A DNA stretch of 64,000 nt, taken from the NCBI RefSeq assembly GCF_030704535.1, contig NC_081818.1, forward strand, positions 22,298,001 to 22,362,000, given 5' to 3'. Below, one piece after another: positions 1-23,290 of this stretch; within the stretch, counting starts at the first letter, position 1, and each line of letters begins with the position of its first letter. The notes below the pieces were generated by a model, which was not told the DNA's origin, ran no database searches, and saw only the letters and a list, made by a program, of their open reading frames with translations. The position numbers and the translations under genes are program-made. Source of the DNA: Vitis vinifera (lineage: Eukaryota; Streptophyta; Magnoliopsida; Vitales; Vitaceae).

Positions 1-2342
1 AGGAATGTCCAGATATGAGGTAAGTGATTTTAAAACATTAAATCTAGATCCTAAAAGTTTTTTCATTGCTTATTTGCTTTCGTTGCTAGGATATAAAAAA
101 CCCAAGGAAGATTACATGCATCTAACTGATCCAAGGCCAATAAACAAGGTAATTCGGATTTCCCTACAAAAGTAATAGCATGTGGTGCACAATTTGAGCT
201 AAACATTTAAGTTCTAAGTTTTGGCATAACCAAAAATTGCTCAAATCAAGAATTCTTGACAATCTCTACTTCCTGCTTATTGAACTTCTTTTTAATATTT
301 TCTATTACAACAAGGTGTAATAGACTTGCAGCTTTTGCTAGGAAGTGTTCTTCTTAAGGTATTTTAACTATAAAACATGCTGATGGAATAACAATTTATA
401 AATGAAACAAAATAAAGTTATTAAAGATTTAATACAAAATTATAAATATTGTATAACAATATATTAACCTACAAGAAATTCATTATTTTGAATACACTTC
501 AATAGTTCCCATTTTTTTTTTTAATATCAAGTAAAAAACCTAACCCTTCTCAAAGACCATTGCATGACATCTCTAAAAATTTTAAAAATAAATAAATTTC
601 ATAATTTCTTTTAAACTTATCCCTAATCAAATGTCACTACATTGAAATATTATATATCTAATTCACTCCAAGTACATGGCTGACGATAATAGAGAAAACT
701 AAATATTATATATATATCCAATTTATTATTTTAAATATACTTTAATAGTTCCCAAATTTTAAAAAACATCAAATAATAGACCTAATCCTAATCAACCCTA
801 ATCAAACATTATTGTATAACATTCCTAAAAATTTTCAAAATTTATAAAATAAAGATACATTCATAGGCTCAGTAGATTCACTTTCTTTTTTTTATTGGTA
901 ATTGGAATCATTGCTTTCTGGGCATCATTTTAAATCTTTTTAGCTTATTACTCTTTAATGAACTCATTTTTTGCATCCTACCTAGAGATAGGGCATGAGA
1001 TAACTTCACAAAAAAGAAGAAGAAGAAATAAATATAAATCTAAATTAAAAGAAGGAATGAGAAGTAGATGGTTTCCTACAAAAAGAGGAAATGGGAGATA
1101 AGAAGATTACTAGATTCTCATTCTCTACATAAAGAGAATGAAGTAAATGAAAAATTATGTTAGAGGAAAACAAAAGTAAAGGGGATTTTTTTTTTTTTTT
1201 TTTTTTCTGTTTTTGGAGGTGGTGGGTTACTTTTACCAATATAAGTGTTATTTTAATCCCTTTAACCAAATAACCCTTAAAAAATTATAAAATTGTAAAC
1301 CTACATTTATATCTTCACTTCTTTTTTTTTTTTTCTTTCTTTGTCTATTTTTCTCTCCATTTTCTCTTAGGCTATGTTTGGTTCGTGAAAAATTTAAGGA
1401 AAAAATATAAAGAAAAAGTAGCAGAAAAGAAAAATAAAGGAAAATAAAAAATAGATTAAAACTCAATAAATTATTTTTATTTTCTACTTCAAACTTATTT
1501 TATTTATTTTAACTCATCAATATAATAATTAAATAATTTTAAAATATATAAATTTTTAACTAATTTTAATTATATTTGATATTCCTTAGTATTTTTTTTT
1601 ATAGGATAACCAAATATAAAAAAATTATTTTCTTTAACATTTTTTTTTTATTTTCTTAGTATTTTCCGAAACCAAACTTAACGTTTTCTTTATTATCGCA
1701 CCCCTTCAATGATTACCCGGGCAAGCCCTTGTCTTGTAGGCATCCCAAGCAAACCACCCTCACCTTGAAAATCATCACTACACACAACCCGTTTTTCCTC
1801 AAGCTTTGCAAGATGCAAACATGGCCTTAGGTTTCCATTCCCTGCTTTCAAGATATCCATAGAACTACGAGTCCAATTTTAAGTCCAAAGGGGAAAAGTT
1901 CCTCATTTCTTTCTCAACAGTGACAGTCCTTGGAAATGGAAAAGAACAAAGAAAAAGTATCAAAAGGACAAAGTAGATGTTTTATTCAAAAACTAATAGA
2001 AGAAGAAAAAGATGGAAGAGAATTCCATGCATTTGAGGAAAGAAGAAAAACTATATTAATTTAGATATAATAAATACATAGAATTCCGTATCAATGAATC
2101 TAAACACTTGGAGGATACAAAAAAACACACATCTCCTTGCAATCATAATCGTGTTAGATGGAAGAAAAAAATTACAGGAAAGAAATGCATGAGATTGTAC
2201 ATGAAAGTTGCAGTAAGACCTGGTTACAAAATCTCATTCAAGGGTCAGAATCTCATTTCAAGATCAAGAGAAGTTGATACTCACACAACTTGTTTCCAAG
2301 TTTTGCCATGTTAAGCCTTGCAGTCAGCCTCAAGTCTCTGAT
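1..2342. other. Intergenic, AT-rich, downstream of the PERK gene
   Basis: No supported gene. The stretch is AT-rich with long poly-T and poly-A runs, for example near 1188-1206 and 1322-1334. It contains one MITE-like element at 1370..1683, listed separately. The segment just before 2343 should include the 3' UTR of the minus-strand PERK gene, but I cannot place its polyadenylation site. Confidence 0.6.
1370..1683. mobile_element. MITE-like element, copy 1
   Basis: The left end reads GGCTATGTTTGGTT and the right end is its imperfect inverse, AACCAAACTTAACG. These flank about 285 bp of AT-rich, non-coding sequence. A second copy with the same internal order lies at 48701..49002; both contain a stretch like AAATATATAAATTTTTA followed by a TTTTAAT..ATATTT segment. 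Short inverted ends, small size, no ORF and dispersed copies fit a non-autonomous DNA transposon. The superfamily is uncertain: I could not define a clean target duplication. Confidence 0.5.
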
Positions 2343-13494
<11,152 letters not shown>

Positions 13495-15874
13495 CTCTCT
13501 CCGAAATTTCCTTTCTAAAAATTGTGTATCTACACTTCACTATATTAATTTCACCAAATCATATCTTGTAGCTCTCCAATCTTCGCCCAAAAAACATATG
13601 GAACCGCACCATTCCAAAGCAATGTTCCATCCCAAAAATTGCAAAACACAACAACCCAAAGAAGAATCCTATTCACTCAAACAAACAAGACCTAGTTCAT
13701 AAAACCTTCAGATGAGAAAAATCCAATAATTTACATACTCTTCCACTACAAATACGCAAATTCTTCGAACACTAATAAGCCCTAAAAAAACCCAATTCCA
13801 CAAGACTAAGCAAAACCCAGTTCAGAAAACCCTAATATGAGCAACACCCAGATATCAAATTTCGAGATTTTGAGCAAAAAGCACAGATCAAAATTCAAAA
13901 CAGTTCAGTTTGAACGACCCCAGAAGTCCTGAACTGGTTTTAACAAAACCCAGATTTACAAATGCACTCCAGAACCCAGCACTGTTACGAGCAAATGTAG
14001 CACACTGGAAGCACCAGAATGAAAGTCCAGAAATCCCAAATGCTAAAAACCCAAGAAAACCTTACCAATCCCCCTCTAATTGAAGATTTTCGAAACGCGT
14101 CTTACCAAATCCTGCTAGTGTGTGTTGCCTGGAAGCTTCTTGTCCAGATGAAGCAGCAAAGCAAAGAACTCGGCAAATTGGCCCAAAAATTTTGCAAACA
14201 AACGTGGAGGCGACTTCACAGAACAGTTCTCACAGATATCGAGTATAAAACCAACCAAACAACACCATGATCTGAGCTCAACGAGTACAGAAATATTAGC
14301 TGTTGATGGAAATAGTTAATAGATATAAAAAGGGAAAGAGGTCATCCTCGGCTGAAGTCAAGGAACCACTCATCCCCACCAGGCCATGTTAGAGCTCCCT
14401 TTCCACCTTTTTTCCCATTAACACCAATAGTCAGCGCTCAAAATCATGGGGGCTTTCTTTGAGTGATTTTCCAAGATCTCATTCTCACTCTCTGCCAACT
14501 GCAACATTATTTATTTCTACAGCATGGATTAGTATTTTACAACCATTTTTACAGTTATTTATAACGATAAACCACCGCCAGAAGAATCATTGTTGGTGAG
14601 CTAATGATGGATCCATGGGAAATGGTTTTCTTACAAGCAATTGCACATGTAGTTGTATAACTTTTGCTCTCCATCACAAGCCTTTTCCAGAGCTGAATGA
14701 TAGTATATTATATTATTTATTTACTAAATCCCTTATATTATATTAAGGTTCAAGGCTCAATTCTTCTTCTATAAGAGTAAGACTAACAAAGTAATGATTT
14801 TATTCATGCCTCATCATAGAAAATATTTCTAATTTTGTACTAAGAATCCAAAAATTGATGAAATTTCAGAGGAAAAAACATATTATCTTGAACGGTGGAG
14901 AAGGGAATATATGAAGGAATGTCTAAATACTATCCACTTAGAATATGAAATTTAAAATTTTCTAATGCTTTGACATGCCTAAGAATAAGAATTCACCATT
15001 ATGCACTCTTTCTTGGAGTACACAAATTTCAATCCATTTGTGTGTCCCATAAAGCAGCCCTAGTGTTTTGAAATTCCACTTTTGGTGAAGAACGGCTTTT
15101 CCTTTTTGAGACCTCTTAAACACAACAACATGCTTTAAAAGATGATTCTGATAAAACTAATGGGGGCCATGCCATGAGCAATGTGCCTAAGCTTTTATTT
15201 GAAAAAAGTAACAAATAAATTAGCACTATGACCCACGTTTGGCTGACCTGTAATTTGGGCCTAGGAACATGTTAGCCCAGGTTGAATCTGAAGGGAAAGC
15301 ATATGGTCATTGAATTAGAAAAATATTTGTACTTCATTTTCTAGATTAAGAGAATAACTTTTTTCTACTTAAGACCAAACAAATAACCTGATTTCATTTG
15401 AATTTAATCCCAGTTAATGAATATAGGAATATACACTCTTTACTCCCAACCCCAAAAACCAAAGAGATTATTGGGGTTCAGAATTTATGGGCTTTTTATG
15501 GGGTTGACTTGGCTGAAAATCTAGGCAAGAAGATATTTTCTACTCCTCAAGAAAAGCAGCCATTGAAGGGGAAAGAAGCAACAAGAACCAAAAATAAAAA
15601 GGGAATAGTTGGAGAAAGAAGCTTGCATATCACGGGATGCTAAAGTCACTACAAGACACTAAGAAGGGTCATGGAATGGTATAATTTCTGTGAATCAAGA
15701 CAAGGGAGGGTGACAAAACAACAATGGGGTATCTTCTCCAACAGCGTCACAAGATGAGAATCAATATTCTTTGGCTTATAAAAAAAAAAGGAGGAATTCA
15801 TTAAAGCAAATACTAAAGATAGAGGAGCCACATTTTATTCAAATACATTACAAATATAAGATAAGACAATAATT
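13495..15874. other. Upstream region of PERK and spacer to the GH81 gene
   Basis: The part next to 13494 should hold the promoter and 5' UTR of the minus-strand PERK gene. A C+A-rich stretch up to about 14270 looks like transcribed leader, possibly with a leader intron, but I cannot define its ends. From 14280 to 15874 I see no gene; the segment just above 15830 is the 3' side of the GH81 gene. Short ORFs here have no recognisable product. Confidence 0.5.
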
Positions 15875-18142
15875 TCAGTGACAATAATGGCTAAACAAGC
15901 AGTATTTTCCTCCCTCAAATCTCCCTTCCTCTTCATCCCCTCTACTGTGGATCCACCACAAAAGGTTTGTAAGTGAGTTTCCATCATCATAGCCATTCAG
16001 TTTCCTGATCTTCTCCAAAGCCCCTTCTTTGTCATAAATCCCTTCCATGGCATATAGAAACCCCTTCCACCCTTCTCCAACTCCCTCCCTTCCCAAAGCT
16101 GGCAATGTCCATTTCACCAGCTCTCTCGCAAACTGCACATCAGAGAACAGAACCTCGGTGATGGGCAATACAGGTAACACCTGAATTCCAAGCCTGCACT
16201 CTCTCCACTCAGGAGGAGCAAACCAAAGTCCACCGTCCCTCTTGTTAGCCCACAGAACACCCACCACCCGGTTCTCCCTTGTGAAATCTTCTGCTTCTGC
16301 ATATATTTTATCCCCTTCTCTCACATGCCACCACGTTTGAGCTGCCTTTATCTCCATTGCTGCAAGCATTGATCCAGTGGCTACAAGATGGGTGTCTCCA
16401 TAGGCTAATCCCATCAATGCTGCAGAATAGTAAGCATTCACAGCTTCACTAGTGCTCTCTTGGTTCCGCCCATCTGCAAATTCGGTCAGCCCACTAGCCC
16501 AAGAATGCAATTTCCATAAATCAAAACACCTCAAACGAGGATAGTTGGAACTCGAATGCCTCCCTAAGGTCATAAAATCTGCCATTAGGGAATAAGCTTG
16601 AGGTCTATACTTCCTCCCCCATGCAGGGTCAATCTTGGCCAGCACTGCAATTGCATAAAGAAAATAACCAAGATGGAAATGGTGATCGTTGTACACTCCA
16701 AAACCAAAATCTGCCCCCGAATCCGTTGATCCTTGTCTAGTAACAAGTCCACCCCACTTTCCTTCATATAAGAAACCATTCCCACTAAAAGTCCCATCCA
16801 ACCATGGGGTAATCGTATTCTTCAAGAACTTCCTAATCACCGGTATCACATCAAGAAAGCACACCTCCTCTGCAATCAATGCCAATCTCGCCGCCCTGGC
16901 AATCAATTTCCCATAAAAATAAGACGATGTTGTTGATATATTGGATGAATTCAGATCCTCAACATCTCTGCAAAGCGCAGAAACAATTTCAGGAAATGAT
17001 TCTTCCTTGACCCCTTTAATTGAATTCCAGGTTATTGAGACCGGGTCTAATTTCAATTTCCATGAATCTCCAACAACACCTACAAGCTCACCATCAATAC
17101 TGTTAAACTTGAAATCATCCAAAACAGCGACCTCATCATCAGCCGACAAAAGCCGAAGATGTAGAGGATGAGCCAGCATGAGCAAGTCTCCCCATCCCTT
17201 CTTATCCCATCTGTACTCTAAACAAAAGGGCTTACTCAATTCAGCTTTCCCTGATATGGGATAGCAAGAGCTGAATCTATCAAGGATCGACTCGAATCTT
17301 GGATTGGAATCTGGCAGTATGGCAATCCGAATTATGCCGGAATACGCATCAGAAGTTATGGAAGAAATATCATGGGTCAAATTAATCGCAGAAGAAGTGT
17401 AAAGCAGCCAAGTTTGACCGTTGTTGAGCTTAATGGTGTACTTGGTGCGAGAACTGCTTGGTGAGAATGAGAGAATCGCATGGATCGTCGTGATGGAAAG
17501 GGCGGTCCCACCGGAGACGGCGCAGGTGAGAAACGGGCTTCCTCGGACCAGGAAAAACCGGAGATTCGAGGAAGGGAGGTCTAGAGTGACGCTGAGATCA
17601 CTGAAGGAAGACACAATGTGGCGTCTCTGAGAATCTGGGTCAGTTTTGTTGGAGGCGGAGATGGTGAGATCAGGATTGAAGATTTGGTAGATGAAAACAG
17701 AGGTCAAGAACTGAGATGGGTATGAGAGGGAGAGAGAGGAGGAGGAAGATTTGATGAGATAGGGATGAATATACTCAGGCTGATCACCATGTTTGAGAAC
17801 AAAGTTTTGGAAGAAGGAATTGGTGGGAAGTGGGGCAGTAAGGAGGTCGGGAGAAAAGAAGGGGGAAGGATCAGGTATGACTGAGGATTCGATTTTTGGA
17901 AAGAGGAAGGGGGAGGATTGTGGAATGTGATGGTGGTGATGGGGTTCTGCCATGATTGGTGATGAAGGAGACAGAGGAGACAAAGGAGACAAAGGAGGAG
18001 GCGGAGAAGGAGGTGGAGTTATGGTTTTGGGGGTTTTAGGTGGTTTTGAACGTTTTTTGAAGCTCTTGCTAATCACGAGTTTGACTTTTCTTCTGATTTT
18101 TTTCAACATCTCGAGGTGATTGATTGGTGAGCCTTGACCCAA
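15875..18142 (-). CDS. Endo-1,3(4)-beta-glucanase, glycoside hydrolase family 81
   Basis: One uninterrupted 755-codon exon. GH81 enzymes hydrolyse internal beta-1,3-glucosidic bonds of callose or fungal wall glucan. Residues 1 to about 65 are a basic, proline-rich leader (FKKRSKPPKTPKT, then PPSPPPPLSPLSP). The GH81 beta-sandwich part starts near the SSPFLFPKIESSV segment, and the catalytic (alpha/alpha)6-type part covers the C-terminal half. The motif RNQESTSEAVNAYY at about residues 560-573 carries the conserved glutamates expected at the active site, and the DFGFGVYNDHHFHLGY block is intact. The length is usual for a plant GH81. The first ATG is used here; Met12 (MLKKIRRKV) is an equally plausible start. 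I see no clear signal peptide, so its location is open. A broken paralogue lies 3.5 kb further right in the same orientation. Confidence 0.93.
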   Translation of the reverse strand: MGQGSPINHLEMLKKIRRKVKLVISKSFKKRSKPPKTPKTITPPPSPPPPLSPLSPLSPSSPIMAEPHHHHHIPQSSPFLFPKIESSVIPDPSPFFSPDLLTAPLPTNSFFQNFVLKHGDQPEYIHPYLIKSSSSSLSLSYPSQFLTSVFIYQIFNPDLTISASNKTDPDSQRRHIVSSFSDLSVTLDLPSSNLRFFLVRGSPFLTCAVSGGTALSITTIHAILSFSPSSSRTKYTIKLNNGQTWLLYTSSAINLTHDISSITSDAYSGIIRIAILPDSNPRFESILDRFSSCYPISGKAELSKPFCLEYRWDKKGWGDLLMLAHPLHLRLLSADDEVAVLDDFKFNSIDGELVGVVGDSWKLKLDPVSITWNSIKGVKEESFPEIVSALCRDVEDLNSSNISTTSSYFYGKLIARAARLALIAEEVCFLDVIPVIRKFLKNTITPWLDGTFSGNGFLYEGKWGGLVTRQGSTDSGADFGFGVYNDHHFHLGYFLYAIAVLAKIDPAWGRKYRPQAYSLMADFMTLGRHSSSNYPRLRCFDLWKLHSWASGLTEFADGRNQESTSEAVNAYYSAALMGLAYGDTHLVATGSMLAAMEIKAAQTWWHVREGDKIYAEAEDFTRENRVVGVLWANKRDGGLWFAPPEWRECRLGIQVLPVLPITEVLFSDVQFARELVKWTLPALGREGVGEGWKGFLYAMEGIYDKEGALEKIRKLNGYDDGNSLTNLLWWIHSRGDEEEGRFEGGKYCLFSHYCH

Positions 18143-19474
18143 CTGTTAAATTATCGAAGAACGCAAATAGATCGAGGATTTGTTAGGGATTTTGATACAG
18201 AAAACGGAGAAAATGGAGGCAATGGAAACGGAGAAAATGGAGGCTGTTTGCCTCTAATTGGATGGAACTTTCCACCCACATTCACAACCAGAGTGGGGTA
18301 GGTTTGGCCCTTTTGGGTGGGACTTGAATTAAGAATGTGAAAACAGGGAAATGGGGGAAGTAAGAGGAAGAAGAATGGATTGGAAGGGAAGTTTGTGGGC
18401 TCTGCAAGTTATGGTTTTGATGAATGGCATGATTGCAAGACATGTTAAATGGTTTTCAAAGGAATATGTGTAGGGAGGGACAAGACACTGGGGTGGTTAG
18501 GGAATGTTTGGCATACAAGAAAGTAATGGGGTGAATATTCCTTTTTTAAGTTTTTCAGAGAATGAGTGAAGCTTCACAACATTTAGACAATGGATGCCAC
18601 CTATTTTAACCAATGCTAATGTTTTGAACCCTTGATTTATATAACCAAACACATCTTTCAATTTCAGGTATTTGATTTTGGGTAATTTCTCTTATTGCAA
18701 GAAAGCCTTGCTACAAAGAAAGAATAGCAAGAAAAGAAGAAAAATTTTAGAAAATGTCAACCATCCATGAGAATAATGGTGTAGTCATTCACACAAAGTC
18801 TCATGAGAATTTATAACACTTCTTGATATCCGTTGTCTTATATTTTGGGCTTAGATTTCAAAAGAAAGAATCAATTGTATTTTGGGCTTGAAATTTCTTT
18901 GGGGTTTTGGCCCAAATTGGGTTTTTAAATAAGCAATTGGGTTTGGTCCAAACTAGTTTGAGCCCAATTAGTCCATTAAAAATGTTTAAAACCCTTTTCA
19001 ACAAATTTAATTTCCAATATCAAAAGATTCAAAATCTAATTCGAAGCTTTTGTTTTAACCTATTTTTGAATGAAGAACCTACCCAACTGTACCAAATTAC
19101 ACTACATATTATAGTTAATACCACATAAGCAACGCCAACAATCACTCTAACCCCATTATTTCCTGCATAATGAGAATTTTTTTTATAATTGTTCTGTGAT
19201 TTAAAAATAGGAAAATTATCAAAAAAGTGGGCTAAAGATGATAATGTCTAGGAAGAACTTATGAATTCATATGAAGGACAAAATTTATCATAGTATAATT
19301 ATGTATTTGAATGTGATCTTTTATATATAAATAACTTCATGATGATGATAAGGATAGTCTATCAATATTTGCATATATCGGTTTCCAAAATATCATTTTT
19401 CCCTTTTGAATAATATTTGCATATAAGGATACTCAATCAATATTTGCATATAAATAACTTCATGATGAATTCAT

Positions 19475-19530
19475 ATTATTTTTTCTTTGACCTATATATA
19501 TATATATATATAGGTCAAAGAAAAAATAAT
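19475..19530. repeat. Perfect 56-bp palindrome with TA core
   Basis: Two 20-bp arms (ATTATTTTTTCTTTGACCTA and its exact inverse) surround a 16-bp TA tract that is itself self-complementary. The whole can extrude as one uninterrupted hairpin. Confidence 0.9.
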
Positions 19531-20206
19531 AAAATATTAAAATAAAAAATTATATATTTTTTTTGTTATTTTCATTATAATAAATTAAATTATTTGAAAT
19601 ATACTTTTTTTTTTCAAGTTCTTTTTTTTTCTTCAAAAAACTTGAGATTTTTTAGAGAATCCGGTAAAAAAAATTAATTTTCAATCTCTCCTAAATAAAA
19701 ATCACGCCCTAAGGTTATTATGTCATTATATATATAATTAAAAGTTTTATTATTCTAATAGAATAAACAATGATTTTTCACGAGTACTCATCAATTGAAA
19801 AATATTCAACTATTTGTTTGGTAATATAGCATGTGAATTTTTTTTTAAAATAAATTAAATTATGTTATAATGTATTATTACATTAGTGTATTTGTATTAT
19901 AAGTATACTGCATTTATGTTGTACCTATATTTTATGACAAAAGTAATGATTCTAAAAATACCTATTCATACCCTATTGTATCTTATATAAAAGTTATTAG
20001 TATTTTCTCATTTAAAAAAAAAAAGTATATCCAAATTATAAATCTAACCTCTATTTTTAAATTAATTTCAAGGTAAAAAGATGAAAAGAATGTTAAGTAC
20101 AACGTATGTCTTCAACCAAGATAAAGGAAAGGATCAATTATGTGTAAAAGAGAGACTCAAATAAAGTAGAAGAGTTCAAGTAAAGGTGTGAGCAAGTCTT
20201 ACGCAT

Positions 20207-20326
20207 GAGAGATTGGAAATAAATATTATGGAGAGAGTTAGAGAACGCACAACCATAAGAGATAAGAAATAAATATTATGGAGAGAGTTAGAGAGCGCAC
20301 AACCATGAGAGAGAAGGTTTGAAGCC
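20207..20326. repeat. 60-bp direct tandem duplication
   Basis: Two adjacent units share AAATAAATATTATGGAGAGA and then GCGCACAACCAT-type sequence, with only a few differences. It is non-coding. Confidence 0.85.
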
Positions 20327-21670
20327 TTGTTGTCAAGTTCAAAGGGAAATTGGAACTCAAACTAATGCATCAACACTAACCCTAACTTTGAGTTTAATTC
20401 TAGGTAGACTCCTATGAGTTTTATGATAAATCGCACATATAGTTTGGAAGCTTTTAAAAGTCAGAAATCCAACTCTTTAAATTATTTGTAAATCAAAGTT
20501 AAAACAAAGAAGATATGATAAACCCAATTGAATTACATGGAAAAAAAATAGTCTAATTTAAAAATTACAAATTAAGCTCTAAATAGTGTTCAATCATTTG
20601 GACCTCAAAGGCAATACGACAAAGAAAAAGGCACCGGTGAAATTTGAAACCCAACATTCATTTTGAATATAGGGACACTATTTTAAACCCAAAACACGGA
20701 GGAAACAAAATAAGTATTGGTTGAGTTTGAAATAATCGGTAGATTTCAAACTCAACTAGTTAATTTTGTACTAAACCATTTTAGAGACTTAGGCCACTTA
20801 TGAGTATGAGAAAGCAAAACATTATTGAGATTTTGCTATTTTTTATCTTAAAAAAGGTTGAATAGTTCTAAAATGATCATAGCTACCTTTTAGGTAGATA
20901 AATAACAAGAGTGGCTATAAAGACTTTGTAGGCAAAAGGAGCAACAAGGGTGTTTTGGTATTTTCCACAAACTTATATTTGTGTGTATATGTTAAGGTTA
21001 TTATTATTATTATTATTATTATTCACTTGAAAGTCCTAAACTTTATTGTTTAATGATCTAATTTTATTAGAAGTTTGTTCTTTCTTAGGTTCCAATTTGG
21101 GTGGTTCAACTCAAATCTAACTAACCCAATTTTGCATGGACTTAGGTGATTTAATTTGTAAATTAGGTTTGGCTTGGTCAAAAAATATCAACCTAGATTA
21201 AATTTAGGTTGGGCTTGGGTAAGGGTCTCAAGAAACCTCAACCTAGCACAAACCCAATTGTATATTTGTATAAAATTTAAATTATAAATTTTTATGTATG
21301 TATTGTATGTATGTATATATATTATTTCATGGTATTGTACTGAGAATCTTTTTGGTAATGCTTTCAAAAATTATTTCTAGCTTAAAAAGTCATTTTTGAA
21401 AAAATGATCAGACAAAATTTAAAAAATACTTTTATAAAGTTAAAAAATCACTTGTAGTGTAAACGACCTGAACAGTTGGAGAAAAGAAACTTAGCATTTC
21501 ACATGATGCTGAAGCAGATGTGGAATAGTTGTTCTTCAGTTTCAGCTAAGAAATTGAGAAGACAGGGCAATATGCATAAATCAATCCAGTCATGGCTGCC
21601 CAAAGGAAAGATTCATCCAATCTTCGGGCATAATTTATTCGACTACATCCCGAATGTAAGGCAAAGAATT

Positions 21671-23290
21671 TCACTGATAATACTGGCCAAACCAGGATAA
21701 TTTTCCTCCTTCAAGTCCCCCTTCCCCTTCATCTCCTCTGCTGTGAATCCACCACAAAAGGTTCGTAAGTGAGTTTCCATCATCATAACCACTCAGTTTC
21801 CCGATCTTCTCCAATGCCACTTCTTTGTCATAAATCCCTTCCATGGCATATAGAAACCCCTTCCACCCTTCTCCAACTCCCTCCCGTCCCAAAGCTGGCA
21901 ATGTCCATTTCACCAGCTCTCTCACAAACCCCACATCGGAGAACAGAACCTCGGTGATGGGCAATACAGGTAACACCTGAATTCCAAGCCTGCACTCTCT
22001 CCACTCAGGAGGAGCAAACCAAAGTCCACCGTCCCTCTTGTTAGCCCACAGAATACCCACCACCCTGTTCTCCCTTGTGAAATCTTCTGCATACATTTTA
22101 TCCCCTTCTCTCACATGCCACCATGTTTGAGCTGCCTCTATCTCCATTGCTGCAAGCGTTGACCCAGTGGCTACAAGAGGGGCATCTCCATAGGCTAATC
22201 CCATCAATGCTGCAGAATAGTAGGTATTCACAGCTTCACTAGTGCTCTCCTGGTTCCTCCCGCCTGAAGATTCAGTCACCCCACTTGCCCAAGAATGCAA
22301 TTTCCATAAATCAAAACACCTCAAACGAGTATAGTTGGAATTCGAATTCCTCCCTAAGTTCATGACATCCGCCATTAGGGAATAAGCTTGAGGTCTATAC
22401 TTCCTCCCCCATGCAGGGTCAATCTTGGCCAGCACTGCAATTGCATAAAGAAAATAACCCAGATGGAAATGGTGATCGTTGTACACTCCAAAACCAAAAT
22501 CTGCCCCCGATTCCGTTGATCCTTGTTTAGTAACAAGTCCACCCCACATTCCATCATACAAGAAACCATTCCCACCAAAACTACCATCCAACCAGGGGGT
22601 AATCGTATTCTTCAAGAAATTCCTAATTGCCGGTATCACATCAAGGAAACTCACCTCCTCTGCAATCAGTGCCAATCTCGCTCCCCTGGCAATCAATTTC
22701 CCGTAATAATAAGAGGATGGTGTCCATATACCACCGGATGAATTCAGTGATGGAAAGGGCGGTGTGGGCGGAGACAGCGCAGGTGAGAAAGGGGCTTCCC
22801 CGGACGAGGAAGAAGCGGAGATTGGAAGAAGGGAGGTCTAGAGTGACACTGAGATCACTGAAGGAAGACACAATGTGGCGCCTCTGTGAATCAGCGTGGG
22901 TTTTGTCCGAGGCAGAGATGGTGAGATCAGCATTGAAGATTTGGTGGGTGAAAACAGAGTTGGAGAAATGAGATGCGTACGTGAGGGATAGGGACGAGGA
23001 AGAAGACTTGATGAGATAGGGGTGGATAAACTCAGGCTGATCGCCATTTTGAAGAACAAAGTTTTGGAAGAAAGAATTTGTGGGAAGTGGGGTTGAGAGG
23101 AGGTCAGGAGAAAAGAAGAGGGAAGGGTCAGGGAGGACTGAGGAATTGGTCCTCGGGAAGAGGAAGGGGGAAGACAGCTGATTTTGGTTTTGTGCCATGG
23201 ATGGTGATGAAGGAGCTTGATGAGGGGACCGAGCCGGGGGGGTTGGGGTTTAGAGGTTTTCTTGAAGCTCTTTCTGATTATGAAGTGTAA
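21671..23290 (-). pseudogene. GH81 endo-1,3-beta-glucanase paralogue, broken
   Basis: This is a second copy of the neighbouring GH81 gene in the same orientation, with homology running into the 5' flank to about 23480. The N-terminal part (from an ATG at 23198, starting MAQNQNQL) matches the intact copy up to ALSIT. The sequence then jumps to GKLIARGARLAL, skipping what corresponds to 16955..17490 of the intact gene. The loss is 536 bp, not a multiple of three, so the frame shifts and the reading frame from 23198 ends at about 185 residues. The C-terminal catalytic half (21671..22696) is still open and keeps RNQESTSEAV. The upstream basic leader (IRKSFKKTSKP) is also out of frame with the ATG at 23198. 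The full enzyme cannot be made. Confidence 0.92.

Larger units (their letters stand above)
18143..21670. other. Intergenic between the two GH81 copies
   Basis: No supported gene. The first few hundred bases are the promoter side of the intact GH81 gene. The rest is AT-rich. It includes a perfect 56-bp palindrome (19475..19530), a 60-bp tandem duplication (20207..20326), an ATT microsatellite (about 20999-21022) and a repeated TCAATATTTGCATAT motif at about 19370, 19410 and 19440. Confidence 0.6.

Noticed and set aside
5-175. Open frame of 56 codons at the left edge, with possible splice signals at 20 and 90 and a KKPKEDYMHLTDPRPINK-like stretch
   Set aside because: It could be the end of a gene entering from the left, but it is short, the phase across the apparent intron does not work, and I recognise no family.
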